Shown here piece after piece: positions 9,641 to 20,270 of a stretch of 64,000 nt of DNA. Position numbers and translations under genes: made by a program. Positions within the stretch are counted from its first letter, which is position 1, and every line of letters starts with the position of its first letter. The notes beneath the pieces are model-generated. The model made no database searches. It was given only the letters and a program-made list of their open reading frames with translations, and had not been told where the DNA came from. The stretch is from Dactylonectria macrodidyma (Eukaryota; Ascomycota; Sordariomycetes; Hypocreales; Nectriaceae): NCBI GenBank assembly GCA_020744425.1, contig JAGMUV010000008.1, positions 496,001-560,000 on the forward strand, given 5' to 3'.

Positions 9641-11330
9641 TAAAAATGGATGTTAGGGTATCAGGAAGCTCAGCCATAATGTGATAATAAAGCTACTAGG
9701 CGACAGTATTTTAATGCTCCCAGTCTATTTTCAGCAAGTTCTTAGCTTAGGTATTCCAGAAGATATGCGCTAATATACACAGAAAGAGAAAACGAAGGTT
9801 AGAAAGAGTGGCTAGAGTGGATTAAGGAAGGTTAAAGAATTGGGGCAAAAGGCTAAGATACTTACTGCATTATTCTTTTTTGACCTTATAGCTAGTGATT
9901 TTAGTATTAGAGGCCATATCCCTAATAGTAAAACAATTCCGGATTTTAATCTTCTAGTACGCATTATCGCATACATTAAATATACAACTACTAACGAACT
10001 ACTAGTTCCAAAACTATCTACGTGAGCCCCAAGCATATCCAAGATAATAAAGGCGTTTAATGCGAAATGCATAGCAACAGCAGTCAGAACTGCCAAATTC
10101 TAATCAAATCACCGTCAGAGAGGACACAGCAGAGGTTAGCCAAACATCACCCATAAGCAGTTCTCCTACGGAAAGTCATTAACTCGGATTAGCGCTTGAT
10201 ACTATCGATGAATCTAACCTAACCGATACGCGAAATGGATTAGCACTAGATACTATTAATAAGTCTAACCCATCTAATATGAGAAAAGAGGAGGCGTTAT
10301 TCCTATTGGATGAGACTAATGGCGATTACGTAGAGAATGGCATTTGTAGCCTGGAGGAGGAGATGCCTGTAGATCCTTCTAGCACTTCGAATTCAGGGGC
10401 AGAGATTAATTAGCATGACCCATTTCAGGCAGAAGACATAATTAACGTATAATACCTGAATGAAGATATTTGCATAAAAGCATTTATTTAGGATGATAAG
10501 CCTATTAAAGGATCTCCTAAGGCGATAGTCCCAGCTCCCGAGCTAAGTAAGACGACTTATGTACGAAATTTAGTACGATTTCTCGATAGGTGTCTTGCTC
10601 GATTGACCCTAGAATAGTTTATTTCACAGTCTTAATATATAGGAAGATTCTTCTCTCTCAGCGAGACCGCAAGCTGGAGCTTTTCGATCATAACGAGTTA
10701 TTAGACGGTACCTCGATAACAGTGAATTCCAGGACAAAAAGAATGCAACCATGCAGACATCAGTCGAGAGTAGTTTCTTGCTTTAGAAAAAAGCGAGGAA
10801 TCGCAGAATTACAACTACTAAGATGAGAATAAACATAGACATAATGACGCTAAGGCACTATGGTTATAATGAATGGAGACCTATAAAGACATCGACATAA
10901 AGTATAGAAAATTAGAAGGGATGTAAAGATAGAAATGTAGGAAACCCGCTATTGGGGGTGTTATAACTAAGTATCCTACCCATAGCGAGTCCTCTACTAA
11001 TAGTCGACTTTTAGCTAAGCCTAAGGAGTATATCAATTTTGATATTTCGTCGTTATTTAGAGTCTTATGTCTTAGAGCCTTAATGACCACCTGGGCATTA
11101 TTAAGACCCTATAATGCGTTCTAAAGGTAAGTTTCCGACGACCTTTGAAGGGATTGATCATTTAATATCCAATTACTGAATATGCTACGAAGATTAGTAC
11201 CACTAGCGACACTGACTTCTTGCGTACAAATATAGGATTAAATCACCAGACTCAACGTAGCAACCGAGTAAAGTGGTGGTTGTTGTTGTTGTGCTCAAAA
11301 GGCCCAAAAAGACGTGCTAAGCTGACTATA
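9641..11330. other. Decayed transposon-like sequence
   Basis: The stretch is AT-rich with many TAA/TAG in all frames. On the plus strand near 10190-10700 a frame can be followed through stops (ALDTIDESNL, ALFLLDETNGDYVENGICSL, KTTYVRNLVRFLDRCLARL), which suggests a once-coding element damaged by RIP. No family is recognised. Confidence 0.4.
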
Positions 11331-11556
11331 GAGCAGGTAGATACATGGCTCTAGTTGGTGGATCGCCTGTAGCGGTGTGGGCGCCATACAAAGCCGCTGC
11401 GACGGTCGCACCCCGCGGCCGAGCCAAAGGCCGAGCCATGTAAGGGCTTTGCCAGCAGACTTTTCTACCCCTCGTGGGTGACTGCTGAGTTGAGTTTATC
11501 GAGTCGACGAGAGAAGTGCTCTTATTCTGGAGTTCGCCGAGAACACTTGTCGTTTA

Positions 11557-11994
11557 TTAAAGGGCAGGACTAAAATTTTGCGGCGATAGAAGAGCAGATG
11601 ATGCAAGGCATAGTATGGTCACAGTGAGCTTGCTTCCGAGGTTATTAACTGAGAATGGCCCTTGCTTAGTGACCACTAAAAGAGCGTGCACAAGCATCAG
11701 GGCTACCGACATGAGACCAAATGAACTGTGAATATGTCGATATGTCGCCAAGGATAGTCCAAAGAGATCGGCGAGGAAACTGAGATGATGACCCAAGAAC
11801 GGGGGAGCCAAGTTGATGAGTGATAGGAAACCGGCTCTTGTGATGACATCCTCCGCACCAGGGCGCAGACAGATGCAGTTGCCAACGATATATCCGGCGT
11901 TGGCGAGAACGGTCGACAAGGTCCATGGGCCAACAATAGCATGTCGATTAATCACATGGCGGTAATGTGCGTAATGAAACGCAACAAGCAAAGA
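11557..11994 (-). pseudogene. Ferric reductase-like transmembrane fragment
   Basis: An open minus-strand stretch of about 146 codons with no ATG start contains INRHAIVGPWTLSTVLANAG, GAEDVITRAGFLSLINLAP and AGFLSLI, and the pattern YRHIHSSFGLMSVALMLVHA typical of the ferric-reductase-like transmembrane domain (haem-binding His in a HxxFG-type helix). The FAD and NADPH domains are absent and the frame ends after about the fourth helix. The N-terminal side stops 46 bases short of the inverted-repeat element at 12040. It is the central part of a FRE/NOX-type gene truncated at both ends. Confidence 0.6.
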
Positions 11995-12039
11995 TCAAGA
12001 AATTGCCCTATATAGCCACTGCGCAAAGTGAATAGGCGG

Positions 12040-12228
12040 TACAGTAACGGCCGTGAAAAGTGTCCGCTGTTTGCATGTTGAATTTGATTCCCCGCACGGA
12101 CCATATGTAGGGTAAGAACCAATTCTGCTCCCTTCTACGTACTTCTTCTTAGCATAAGGAAAGGTGGTCCGTGCGGAAAATCGCATTTAACATTGAACTG
12201 GCGGACACATTTCGCGGCCGTTACTGTA
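12040..12228. mobile_element. MITE with about 65-base inverted repeats (Mutator-like?)
   Basis: The left arm starts tacagtaacggccgtgaaaa and the right arm ends cgcggccgttactgta. The arms remain inverse-complementary for about 65 bases, ending in gcacggacca/tggtccgtgc. The flanks aataggcgg and aataggttg form an imperfect 8-9 base duplication. Long arms and a 9-base duplication point to a Mutator-like origin, but this is inference. A second, RIP-damaged copy lies at 49907-50197. Confidence 0.8.
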
Positions 12229-12635
12229 ATAGGTTGGCGAAAAAAAAAATCCCGCAACGAAAATGCCACACAAACAGATTGCATATACATATTGTAATTG
12301 AGTCCATGGAGGTAAAGAGAATGGAACGGGTGGCACGGGGACCTTGTCTAGCTTAGCCTACTGCTATAACAACGACGGGAGGCGGCAATGGCAACGGACA
12401 GTAGACGTGAACCAATTCTGGTCTAAAATCCAACCTGAGACAGAACCTGCCGTAGGGCCACAACATAAATGAGGGCATCCCAAACCACCACATAAAGTAC
12501 ACGTGTACCAAATTACTAGTAGCTGATCTAAAATGCAAGACAGAAATGAAATTTCTGCTCACAATGCAGACAGCGGCAACAGCCGCATACGGAAATCACG
12601 GTATCGGTGTAAGCAGTGTGATCTCGGCGACAACA
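12229..12635. other. Intergenic, nothing recognised
   Basis: No frame shows a family signature. A run of A (about 12240-12248) follows the right end of the inverted-repeat element. Confidence 0.35.
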
Positions 12636-12836
12636 GTCGCTTACCGGCCGCTCCGCTTGTGTGAGCTGGGGGTGCTCCCTGGTTTGCCTCGAAATGTCTC
12701 CGGTGATCTCCGATCTGTGGTAGATATGTGTGCCTCGTTTCTTACGATCCGGGATGACTATATCTGTCTCATTCATCCGTCCGCCAAGGATTTCCTGACG
12801 AGCAAGGAGTCATCCACGACTGCCCAGATAAACCAT
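12636..12836 (+). pseudogene. NACHT-type NLR fragment (post-NACHT segment)
   Basis: The translated stretch reads VAYRPLRLCELGVLPGLP, VVDMCASFLTIRDDYIC and LIHPSAKDFLTSK. This pattern (yRPLrl.El..l.gLp, CgSFLtir.d.i..vH.SAKDfL) is the conserved tail that follows the NACHT module in fungal STAND/NLR proteins. Nothing of the P-loop or of WD/ankyrin repeats is present. The coding sense stops where a helicase frame begins about ten bases later. Confidence 0.7.
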
Positions 12837-12846
12837 TTGGCGGACG

Positions 12847-13355
12847 CCCGTGGTTCTTTTGATGGGCGATTTCTATCAGTTCGCCCCAGTGCTAGAAACA
12901 AGCCTCCTGGTGGACCGAATCGTGGATCCCGCTTTCGCCCCCTCCCTAGGACAAGGGGCCATTTCCCACCACCGTGGCTACAGTCTGTGGCTAATGTTCA
13001 AGACCGTCGTTGTTCTCGAGGGGCAAGTCCGCGCACAAGACGATCCTCAGCCAGGCGCTCTTTTAGACAGAGTACGGGCGGGGAATTTCTAGTTGTTCCA
13101 ATCCCTCAACAGCCGTCTCTCAAACCTGTCGTCACACGTTCCTATGATCGATGTCATGAGCGCTCCGCAGAATCTTATTGCCACCCTGCCTGCTTCCAAG
13201 CGAGTCTTGGAGGAGTAGTCATTCATCAATGGAGATGAATTGGCAACTAAGATTCTCCCTGGTATTCGGCAAACAGAAGACGCGGATGCCTCCGACGAAG
13301 CATCGGACACAAGAAAGAGGCGAATAGAAGGTGAAAAGCAACCAGCAGGTACGAG
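12847..13355 (+). pseudogene. PIF1-type helicase fragment (Helitron-like)
   Basis: The frame reads VVLLMGDFYQFAPVLETSLL, then GYSLWLMFKTVVVLEGQ followed by VRAQDDPQPGALLDRVRAG. These are the Walker B/GDFyQF and later motifs of PIF1-like helicases in fungal Helitron-type elements. Two in-frame TAG stops (13090-13092 and 13216-13218) interrupt it, and the frame stays readable between and after them. The N-terminal P-loop part is absent. It abuts the NACHT fragment in another frame, which suggests a chimeric or transduced segment. Confidence 0.65.
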
Positions 13356-13852
13356 AGCCCCTTCATCTGCGGTGATAAATCTAATTTATTACTCTCTCTC
13401 TCGCCACTGTCGGCTGCCACAAAGCATTTGCCTCCCAGACATTCCTTTTTGACCTGCCTGTATACACCTGATTACGATCCTCGCCACGCGAATAATAGTC
13501 CCTTGTACATCGATGACGAGTTTGAACCTGACTACAGAACCCCAGAACTCCCGACAGACGATACGCCCAGTGCTAGTCCACCCCCGAGTCAGTTTCAAGA
13601 CAGAGGCCTACCGTTACTTGGGACCAAACCTACACCAGCCACACGCTGTATCTCAGCCACGTTTAGTCCGTATTGGGGAGAATCACGTTGCTATGTGTAC
13701 GTACTCCATACGCTGGGATTGCAGGATCGACTACGGAAAGTATGCTATCGAATTGGCCCTTGGCGTAGGTCAGGATGTTATGTTTCCTCCTACATCACCC
13801 TGGTTAATCCAAGTACCGTCCCTGAAGGCTGCATAATGCCTTTAAGGAAAAT
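13356..13852. other. Possible decayed coding sequence, unassigned
   Basis: Two overlapping plus-strand frames (13428-13901 and 13513-13836) are open, but neither matches a family I know. A possible donor GTACGA near 13349 and a CT-rich tract near 13390-13402 could be an intron of the helicase remnant. Confidence 0.3.
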
Positions 13853-14671
13853 TCAAGAACGCGACATCGAAAAACCTGTTTCCCTTAGAGTTGTAGCTTG
13901 AAACATAGCTGTCTCCCCAAGGCTGCATCCACGTGTCTGCAAGTTTATCAGTATGTCTTCTCTGGTTTCATGTGATATTAACCCACCATATGTCGTAGCT
14001 GGCTTCGACTGACAAAACCAAATGAGAGTATTGTTCAGACCGTCCCTCATGCCGTCGCTGGGAAACTCGGAGAGTACGGCAGAATACTCTTTCTTGGTGG
14101 TGCCGAGAACAGGGCCCTGGAAATCGGAGGTAATTCCGTTGCCTGTAGTTCCAACCTCCAGTTCTTTGTAGTTGGAGATGCTAGGTTGGGTATGAAGAGC
14201 AATGGCGTCCCAGACGAGCTGTACTCTTCGTTCATCCCACCTTTTACCATGTTTGTTGTTCCGGATGAATTCCCTGGCGGCAATTGCACCGTCCACCTCG
14301 AATCTCTTATCATGGCTTACAAATGGCGAGCCGGGAGTTTGGTCCCAGCCCAAGTCGTGTAGAAGAGCAGCCACAGCATGCACCTCTAAGTCGACGGTGT
14401 TGCGAAGGGTCTCGTTGTGTTCGATAATAAGGGCACCAAACAGCCAACTCCGCATGACATGCTTGTAGGCAAAGTCACTGCTGTGCTTGAGAGCGTAGTC
14501 GTGGGCATCGCGCACGATTGGGGTATCGACAACTTCAACACCAGCAATCGTTCTTCGAGGCACAGTATGACGGTAAGAAAGGCCATTTTTTGCGGTGATT
14601 GAAGCCTGAGCTGGCCGAAACGACAGAGCCAGCAGAAGCAAGAGAAGCTGTGCCACCTTAGGGCATACCAT
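13853..14671 (-). CDS. Secreted HD-domain protein (cyanamide hydratase-like)
   Basis: A single-exon gene of 272 residues. Residues 1-23 are a signal peptide (LLLLLLALSFRPAQA). The HD-superfamily metal site is visible: His71 (YKHVMRSW), His105-Asp106 (LLHDLGWD) and His160 (AIALHTQP). The spacing resembles fungal HD proteins related to cyanamide hydratase and urea-type hydro-lyases, which are usually cytosolic, so the signal peptide is notable. The C-terminal 40 residues look less conserved, and a missed intron or an altered end is possible. Neighbours on both sides are repeat remnants. Base composition is ordinary and no stop is present, so the gene is probably functional. The actual substrate cannot be read from the sequence. 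Confidence 0.75.
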   Translation of the reverse strand: MVCPKVAQLLLLLLALSFRPAQASITAKNGLSYRHTVPRRTIAGVEVVDTPIVRDAHDYALKHSSDFAYKHVMRSWLFGALIIEHNETLRNTVDLEVHAVAALLHDLGWDQTPGSPFVSHDKRFEVDGAIAAREFIRNNKHGKRWDERRVQLVWDAIALHTQPSISNYKELEVGTTGNGITSDFQGPVLGTTKKEYSAVLSEFPSDGMRDGLNNTLIWFCQSKPATTYGGLISHETREDILINLQTRGCSLGETAMFQATTLRETGFSMSRS

Positions 14672-16262
14672 TGTGATAAGAAATTTTGGGAGTTGGACGA
14701 TACCTTCAAAGAGGTGGAAGCACGATGCTGGATTGTTTTGGGCAGAACCTCGAGTATGGATTGGGACAGAAATCTAACTTATATAACATATAATTGTTGA
14801 TTTGTAAAGCACCAGCGGGATACTCATTTCACGATGTTGTAAGCATCCCGCTTCGTTAGCCGTTCAACCGAAAATGATTATTTTCATCTTGTTCAGTAAT
14901 CATTAACTGCAGATCAGCGGGGCAAAAAACCCTTCTACATGGACTTAAATTCCGAAGGTGGTTGGATATAAAGACACTTGGTCCAAGCTGCTCACCAATG
15001 AGAGGGAAAAAAAACAACCAGAAGGTGTAATTTAATGTGGAGAAAAGGAAGAGTTATTTCACACTCGCATAACCTGTTGGATTAGAATTTCCGTCCCTTT
15101 TCTTTCATAATTCCATTTCTCACATTCGTGGCGATATAACTTGACGGCTCATTGCCATCGTATTTTCCAGCGGAATTAAAGTGACACTTCTCACCGGATC
15201 CGAACAGGGACGGTCAATCGGCATATTATTTAGGCCGTTTGTTCCCATATTATTACCTTTGGAAATCTTACACAACACCTTTTTCATTTCTTTCCTTTTT
15301 TTCTGCTCTAAATTACTATTTAGTGCCCTGACTGGCTTGACAAAATATACTTTTCTTGACAAAGTTAGTGGGTCCCCTAAAAGACAAGCCTTCCTCTTCG
15401 TAGCCCCGCAGCGGGGGAACTTGTCACCCCGCATCAATATAAGACCCGACACCTCTCGGATATATTTGGCTGCGATGTGCTATTGACCATCCTCATTCGC
15501 AACTTACCAATCATTCGAGGATGAGACTGACAGCCGTTTGTCCGGTAAGTCAATTATACTGCCCGAGAGTCGTCGGATACACCCTAAGTCCTTCGTCGCA
15601 TTCCGCTGCGGAGGAGGGAACAGAATGGTTTGTAAGCCCCGGACAAGTACGGAGGCGCCTTTCAAAAGTTTCTGCTCGCCAAGACGCCACGGTTAGCCAC
15701 ATCCTAAGAAAAAGAAAGCCCCATGGCGGCGGCGATGGCATCCGCCACCACCCGCCCGCCTGCTGCCCCAGACCCTTTCGACCTGGGAATCCATACTCCC
15801 GCCAATCTCAATCGAGGAGCCCGCACAACCCTCTTACAAAACAGCCCCGCTGTTATGAATGGACCTGTTGGTGTCCCGCCTGCCTTCGGAAGGACGGCTC
15901 AAACGCCGTCTTCGCCTCTCAATGGCCCAAGGATAAATGGGCATCCGGGTGCCCATGGTATCAGCCGCCCCCACCACTTTACTGATTATTCATCAAATAA
16001 GGTTGCGGGAACCACTCAATGCAGAAATTGAATTTTTCAACAAGAGTCCATGATTACAACCTTGCACCCTCGTGTAGAATATTGGGATTGCATCGCGTCA
16101 TCTCCCTGAGTTCGCTTATCTTTCACTAGGGCCATAAAGCGATAACCATCAATCTACACCGGATCACGGATATCGGAAGCCCAAGTGGGCCGACAGTAAT
16201 AAGGGGCAAGCGGGGTATTTCACCTCGCCTAGGACTCACAAATACTTCAAACTTGAGAATGC
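14672..16262. other. Intergenic, two weak frames
   Basis: TATA-like sequence (tatataacatataa near 14779) lies upstream of the HD-domain gene. Plus-strand frames at 15521-15985 and 15723-16031 overlap each other. The second is Pro/Ala-rich (TTRPPAAPDPFDLGIHTP) and starts with tandem Met-Ala; it may be a real small gene or chance. No Zn2Cys6 motif was found here that could belong to the regulator downstream. Confidence 0.3.
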
Positions 16263-18201
16263 ATGAAGGTACTTTTCCCCGTCGTCGTCCAGTGGTAGAA
16301 TTTGGATAGTAATTATCGATTTAGCCCAGAATTCCGTTGGTAGCATTAAGGCTGCATCACCCGACAGGAATAATAACGAACGACCACTTGAATTTGTCGC
16401 TTTCAGCATCCCACCGCAAGACGCAGATCCGACCAAGCATGCGGATTCATTAAGGGTGATTCGCTCCCACGCGATGAGGGACCACGTCTGGACACAAAAT
16501 CACCCTTCAATTGCTAGAAAGGGATTGGGCGAGACCAATCACACCCTCGGGCAACAATCAGCCCATATGGGAAGGTATAGATTGAATGAAAAGCCGAACC
16601 CCGTGTCAAAGAGACTACGACGTAGCAACAAAGGCACGACTAGTTCCGGCGATTGTACAATACCTTCGCAAGCTCGTTACTCCATGGCCATGCTTTCGGA
16701 GTTGGATTTGGGTTCCGTTCTTCAGCACCAAGTACTGCATGGTTCAGAAGTTTCGTTAGGCACACGCTTTAACCCTTTTGATGCAACTTTGCTCAACCTG
16801 GGATCTAAGAGCCAAAGACTCATATTCTACTGTAAGTTTAAACATCATATATATGTTTCCAAGTTATCTTAAGCTAGGGATACGATGCTAGAGTGTCTCC
16901 TTTGAAAATATGCACTAACATGCGCATAAAGACCACCAAGCCTACTCCATGAACATCGTCGCCCTTAACTTTCAGGAACATTGCCTTTCGAACGCTGTAG
17001 CCGATTCGGCGCTATTACATGCCATTTTGTACATCGTGGCCACTGAGTATGACCTAAAACGAGGAGAGTCAGATTCTGCTTTATCCGTTCATCATGGTGG
17101 CGAAGCGGTTCGAGCGATCAACATGCAACTGAATAACGGTGTTTTGGCCGACACGACAGTCGCAGCTGTTGCAATACTAGCAACCAGAGAGGTATGTCGA
17201 ATTACAAGCACATTTCTGATTGCATGGTTTAACAAAAGCACGTACCTGCAGAATCTCAACGGCAGGTTTCAATTAGCGAATATCCATATGAATGGATTGC
17301 AACACATGATTGCGAAAAAGGGAGGGATAGAAAACATAAAAGACATACATCAGCGAGTAGCCACTTGGTAAGGTGTAGCAAGCGGCTTATTTCCTGTTTT
17401 TTATACTAATGTAGAACTCATAGGGCAGACTTCTGCGACTCGAATGTGCGGAATTGTCGACCTCGTTTCTGCCAGCCGCCCATATCACTGCTAATACCCT
17501 TAAATAATGCATCTATAAACCTCATGGGTGCGATGCTTAACCCAGAGGATATCCTGGGAGCGGCATCACCTATTGTTCCTGTAATCCAAACCCTTCGACA
17601 TATATCCCTGTCTATGGATTCAAGTCATTCTGGAATACTGGATAGGAGTCTGATCAGCCTCTGGATTTATGAAGCCGAATACAGTCTCAATCTATTGAAT
17701 GGACCGATGGGTGGCGTTGGTGAGTATGAAAATGGCCAGCCGTCTGAAGCCGTACCGTTGAAGATTGCGGCACATATCTATCTCTATCTTATGATTAGGG
17801 AGCTTCCGGGCGGTTCACCAGTATTTAGAGAACTTACTCGAAGATTTCGCGCTTCATTGGAGGCGCAGACGGAACAATGGTGGATCGCAAGCAGAGACCG
17901 ACAGTGCTGGGTCCTTTGGATGCTATATATTGCTTTTGCGGCAGCACCAGAGGAACCTAATAAGCAGTGGTTCTTGACCAAAGGACTCTTATTGTGCGAG
18001 ATGCTTAAATTGATGGTAAGGGATGAGCTGGAGCGCATCTTGAGGAGTGTGTTATGGAACGGTAGCCGATGCCATGATGAGCTTAATAAGGATTCTGGTT
18101 TTGGGGATCTCGTTAACATGGTGAGACTGCGACCAGTTTCGGATAAAACCTCCGATGCTGTAAATGCGGCTGCATTTAGTACATGGAATTGCGCAAATTA
18201 A
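16263..18201 (+). CDS. Fungal-specific transcription factor (Fungal_trans_2/DUF3468 type), no zinc cluster seen
   Basis: Best model: 16263-16268, 16330-16831, 16932-17191, 17252-17367 and 17424-18201, about 553 residues, all phases consistent. The core exons are well supported: GT-AG introns of 100, 60 and 56 bases and continuous family features. The N-terminal segment FVAFSIPPQDADPTKHADSL followed by RVIRSHAMRDHVW is the typical lead of DUF3468 proteins. NPFDATLLNLGSKSQRLIFY and YHQAYSMNIVALNF precede the helical regulatory domain. The first exon (ATG AAG only) is a guess made to supply a start; no in-frame ATG exists in exon 2. No Zn2Cys6 cluster is visible, so DNA binding is unproven. It lies convergent to the NmrA-like gene, 221 bases apart, and may regulate it. 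Confidence 0.72.
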
Positions 18202-18422
18202 TTAATTAGGGAGGACTGGGTGATAAAGAATAGACGTAGGGTGTTAAATAAATCTCCAAATCGTTTTTACCCAAGCAACAAGAACTGTAGCAGAATTTAG
18301 ACAAAAGCTATGGACGACTATGCTAGTGCCGGATGGTAATCCACAACACGACAATGCGCCATATGTCCCCAACCCCAGCCTTCATTGTTTCGCCTTAGCA
18401 ATCTTTCCCAGTCAAGTCAAAT

Positions 18423-19484
18423 CTAAATACCAACGAGATCTTTAGTATCCAACTCATTAGACACTGCAAAAATTTCATCGGCTTGGTCATCAACTGTCTT
18501 TGGCTTTCGGCCCAATAACTTCTCCAGCGTAGGGTCCAGAAAAGCCTTTTCACCTTGAGAAATTGCGGTATGCCAACTGGCCCAGTTGTCAAGGAAGCTT
18601 TCCTGCTCCGGAGGCACGCTCCCATTCTGTATGTGCCACTTGATTGCCTCCTGAACAGGTAGTACACGCACATTGACTTTTCTGCCGGTATGCTTCATAA
18701 ACTTCTCAATGATATCCACCCCTGACAAGAGCTCAGGGCCAGTCAAGTTGATTATCTTGTTTATGTACTCTTGCTACTCTGAGGTTAGTTGCGAAGGTAT
18801 GAACATAGACGCTCGTTACTAAGAGATGCACTCACCCAGTTGGCAATGACATAGCTTGCAGCCTCGCCAAGTTCACTGCGATCGGCCCAATGTTCAAGCC
18901 CGTCATTCGGCATCACGGCCTCCAGAGTGGCCTCAGGGTCGCCACTCAGATTTAAGAAACCAGCAAAGTTGTTCCAGAGATGTGTGTAGGATGCCATACG
19001 AAGGATCGTATACGTGAGTCCACTTGCTTTCAAGTAAGACTCGGTCTGGAGATGAGCTTGAGCAACTTGTGCAACACTAGAAGTTCCTTCCGCACCACCG
19101 CAGAATGAGAGTGAAGTATAGATCACATGGCGGACGCCGACTGCCTTGGCCGCGTCGATAGCATTGCGATGCAAGGTAAAGCGTTCCTCGCCCATCGATG
19201 GGAACGACACAAGGAACAAGACGTCAGCACCAGAATAAGATTCCTCTAATGTTGATGGTTCGTAAAGGTTGCCCTTGCGAATCTCAACGCCCGTGTTCAC
19301 AATTCTGGCAGGTATGGCGGATGTGTTGTAAGACGAGAGCCGGAGTTGCGAAACCGGAATGAGTTTTTTATCCAAGATTGTCTGAAGGGCAGAGCGGCCA
19401 ATGCCACCAGTTGAGCCTAGACCTTTATTAGCTTTGCTACTGTCACAAGGCAATTCTTGGACTATTACCTGTAAGGACAAACAT
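18423..19484 (-). CDS. NmrA-like NAD(P)-binding reductase
   Basis: Three exons on the minus strand, 19484-19469, 19416-18836 and 18773-18423, give 315 residues. The short first exon supplies MFVLT before GSTGGIGRSALQTIL, restoring the glycine-rich dinucleotide motif at residues 6-12. Further family features are LRLSSYN, GNLYEPSTLEESYSGADVLF, HVIYTSLSFCGG, YLKASGLTYTILRMASY and INLTGPELLSG. This is an atypical SDR of the NmrA/HSCARG group, which act as reductases or as redox-sensing regulators. Length matches the family. Introns are 52 and 62 bases. It shares a divergent promoter with the SDR gene at 20271. No damage is seen. Confidence 0.85.
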
Positions 19485-20270
19485 GTTTTGCTTCGAACGT
19501 GTGGATGTGAACTTTGTAACGATATGCAACCGAATTGCTATACAGAGTGTGGATCTCAATAGAATAGTGTGATACGAATCTATACAAAAGACTCTGAAAT
19601 TTTTGAAAGCTTGGGTTATATCAAGATTTTATATCTGCATGTGCCACACGTCTTGCTGTCGCGCTGTGTAAATAAACGAGCACGACAAAGACGGGCCATG
19701 ATTAAGCGACTACGATTACAAATGCAGGCGAAAGGAAAATTATGCCAAATCATAGAAGCTGAATCACATGGAAACAAGCTCTAAGTCCCGTTTACTTGTA
19801 TGATTCTAATTTTCGTAATCACCGTATGACTGCCGACGATGCCGGGTTCGCAAATTGCCGAATTCAGAAAATGCTCTACGTGATGGCGCTAGCTACCATC
19901 AGAAAGAATTACCGGATCCGGATATTGGTCTGCATTAGTGCGTCGCAGGAAAGGCGGGGGTCGTCGCCCCACACATCTTAGGCCTGGCTCCGATCAATAT
20001 TATTTGCTCATCTCTCCGGCGGAGTGGTGCTTTGCACGTATTCATGATGAAATCACTCAATCAAATCATGCCGATCACGTCATGGCATATAATGGATTAC
20101 TGATATGCCAAAGCCGAGCCTTGCAAGATTTCAGGTATATTAACGAATAAATAAATGGATGAATGCAACTTGTTCAGTTCTTCTACTCATCAAGGAAAAT
20201 TCCAAATCCTCAGATTACTTGCAATCTTCTGTTCACATACACACGCATATTCGACTTATCCACATTCCTA
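19485..20270. promoter_or_regulatory. Divergent promoter between NmrA-like and SDR genes
   Basis: This 786-base region lies between two outward-facing start codons. It contains the perfect 10-base palindrome ccggatccgg at 19912-19921 and an inverted CGG pair tccggcgga at 20015-20023. Inverted CGG triplets are classical half-sites for fungal zinc-cluster regulators. Their use here is inference. No other gene is recognised inside the region. Confidence 0.5.

Noticed and set aside
15521..16031. Zn2Cys6 exon upstream of the regulator
   Set aside because: No C-x2-C-x6-C pattern in any frame; the two overlapping frames there have no support.
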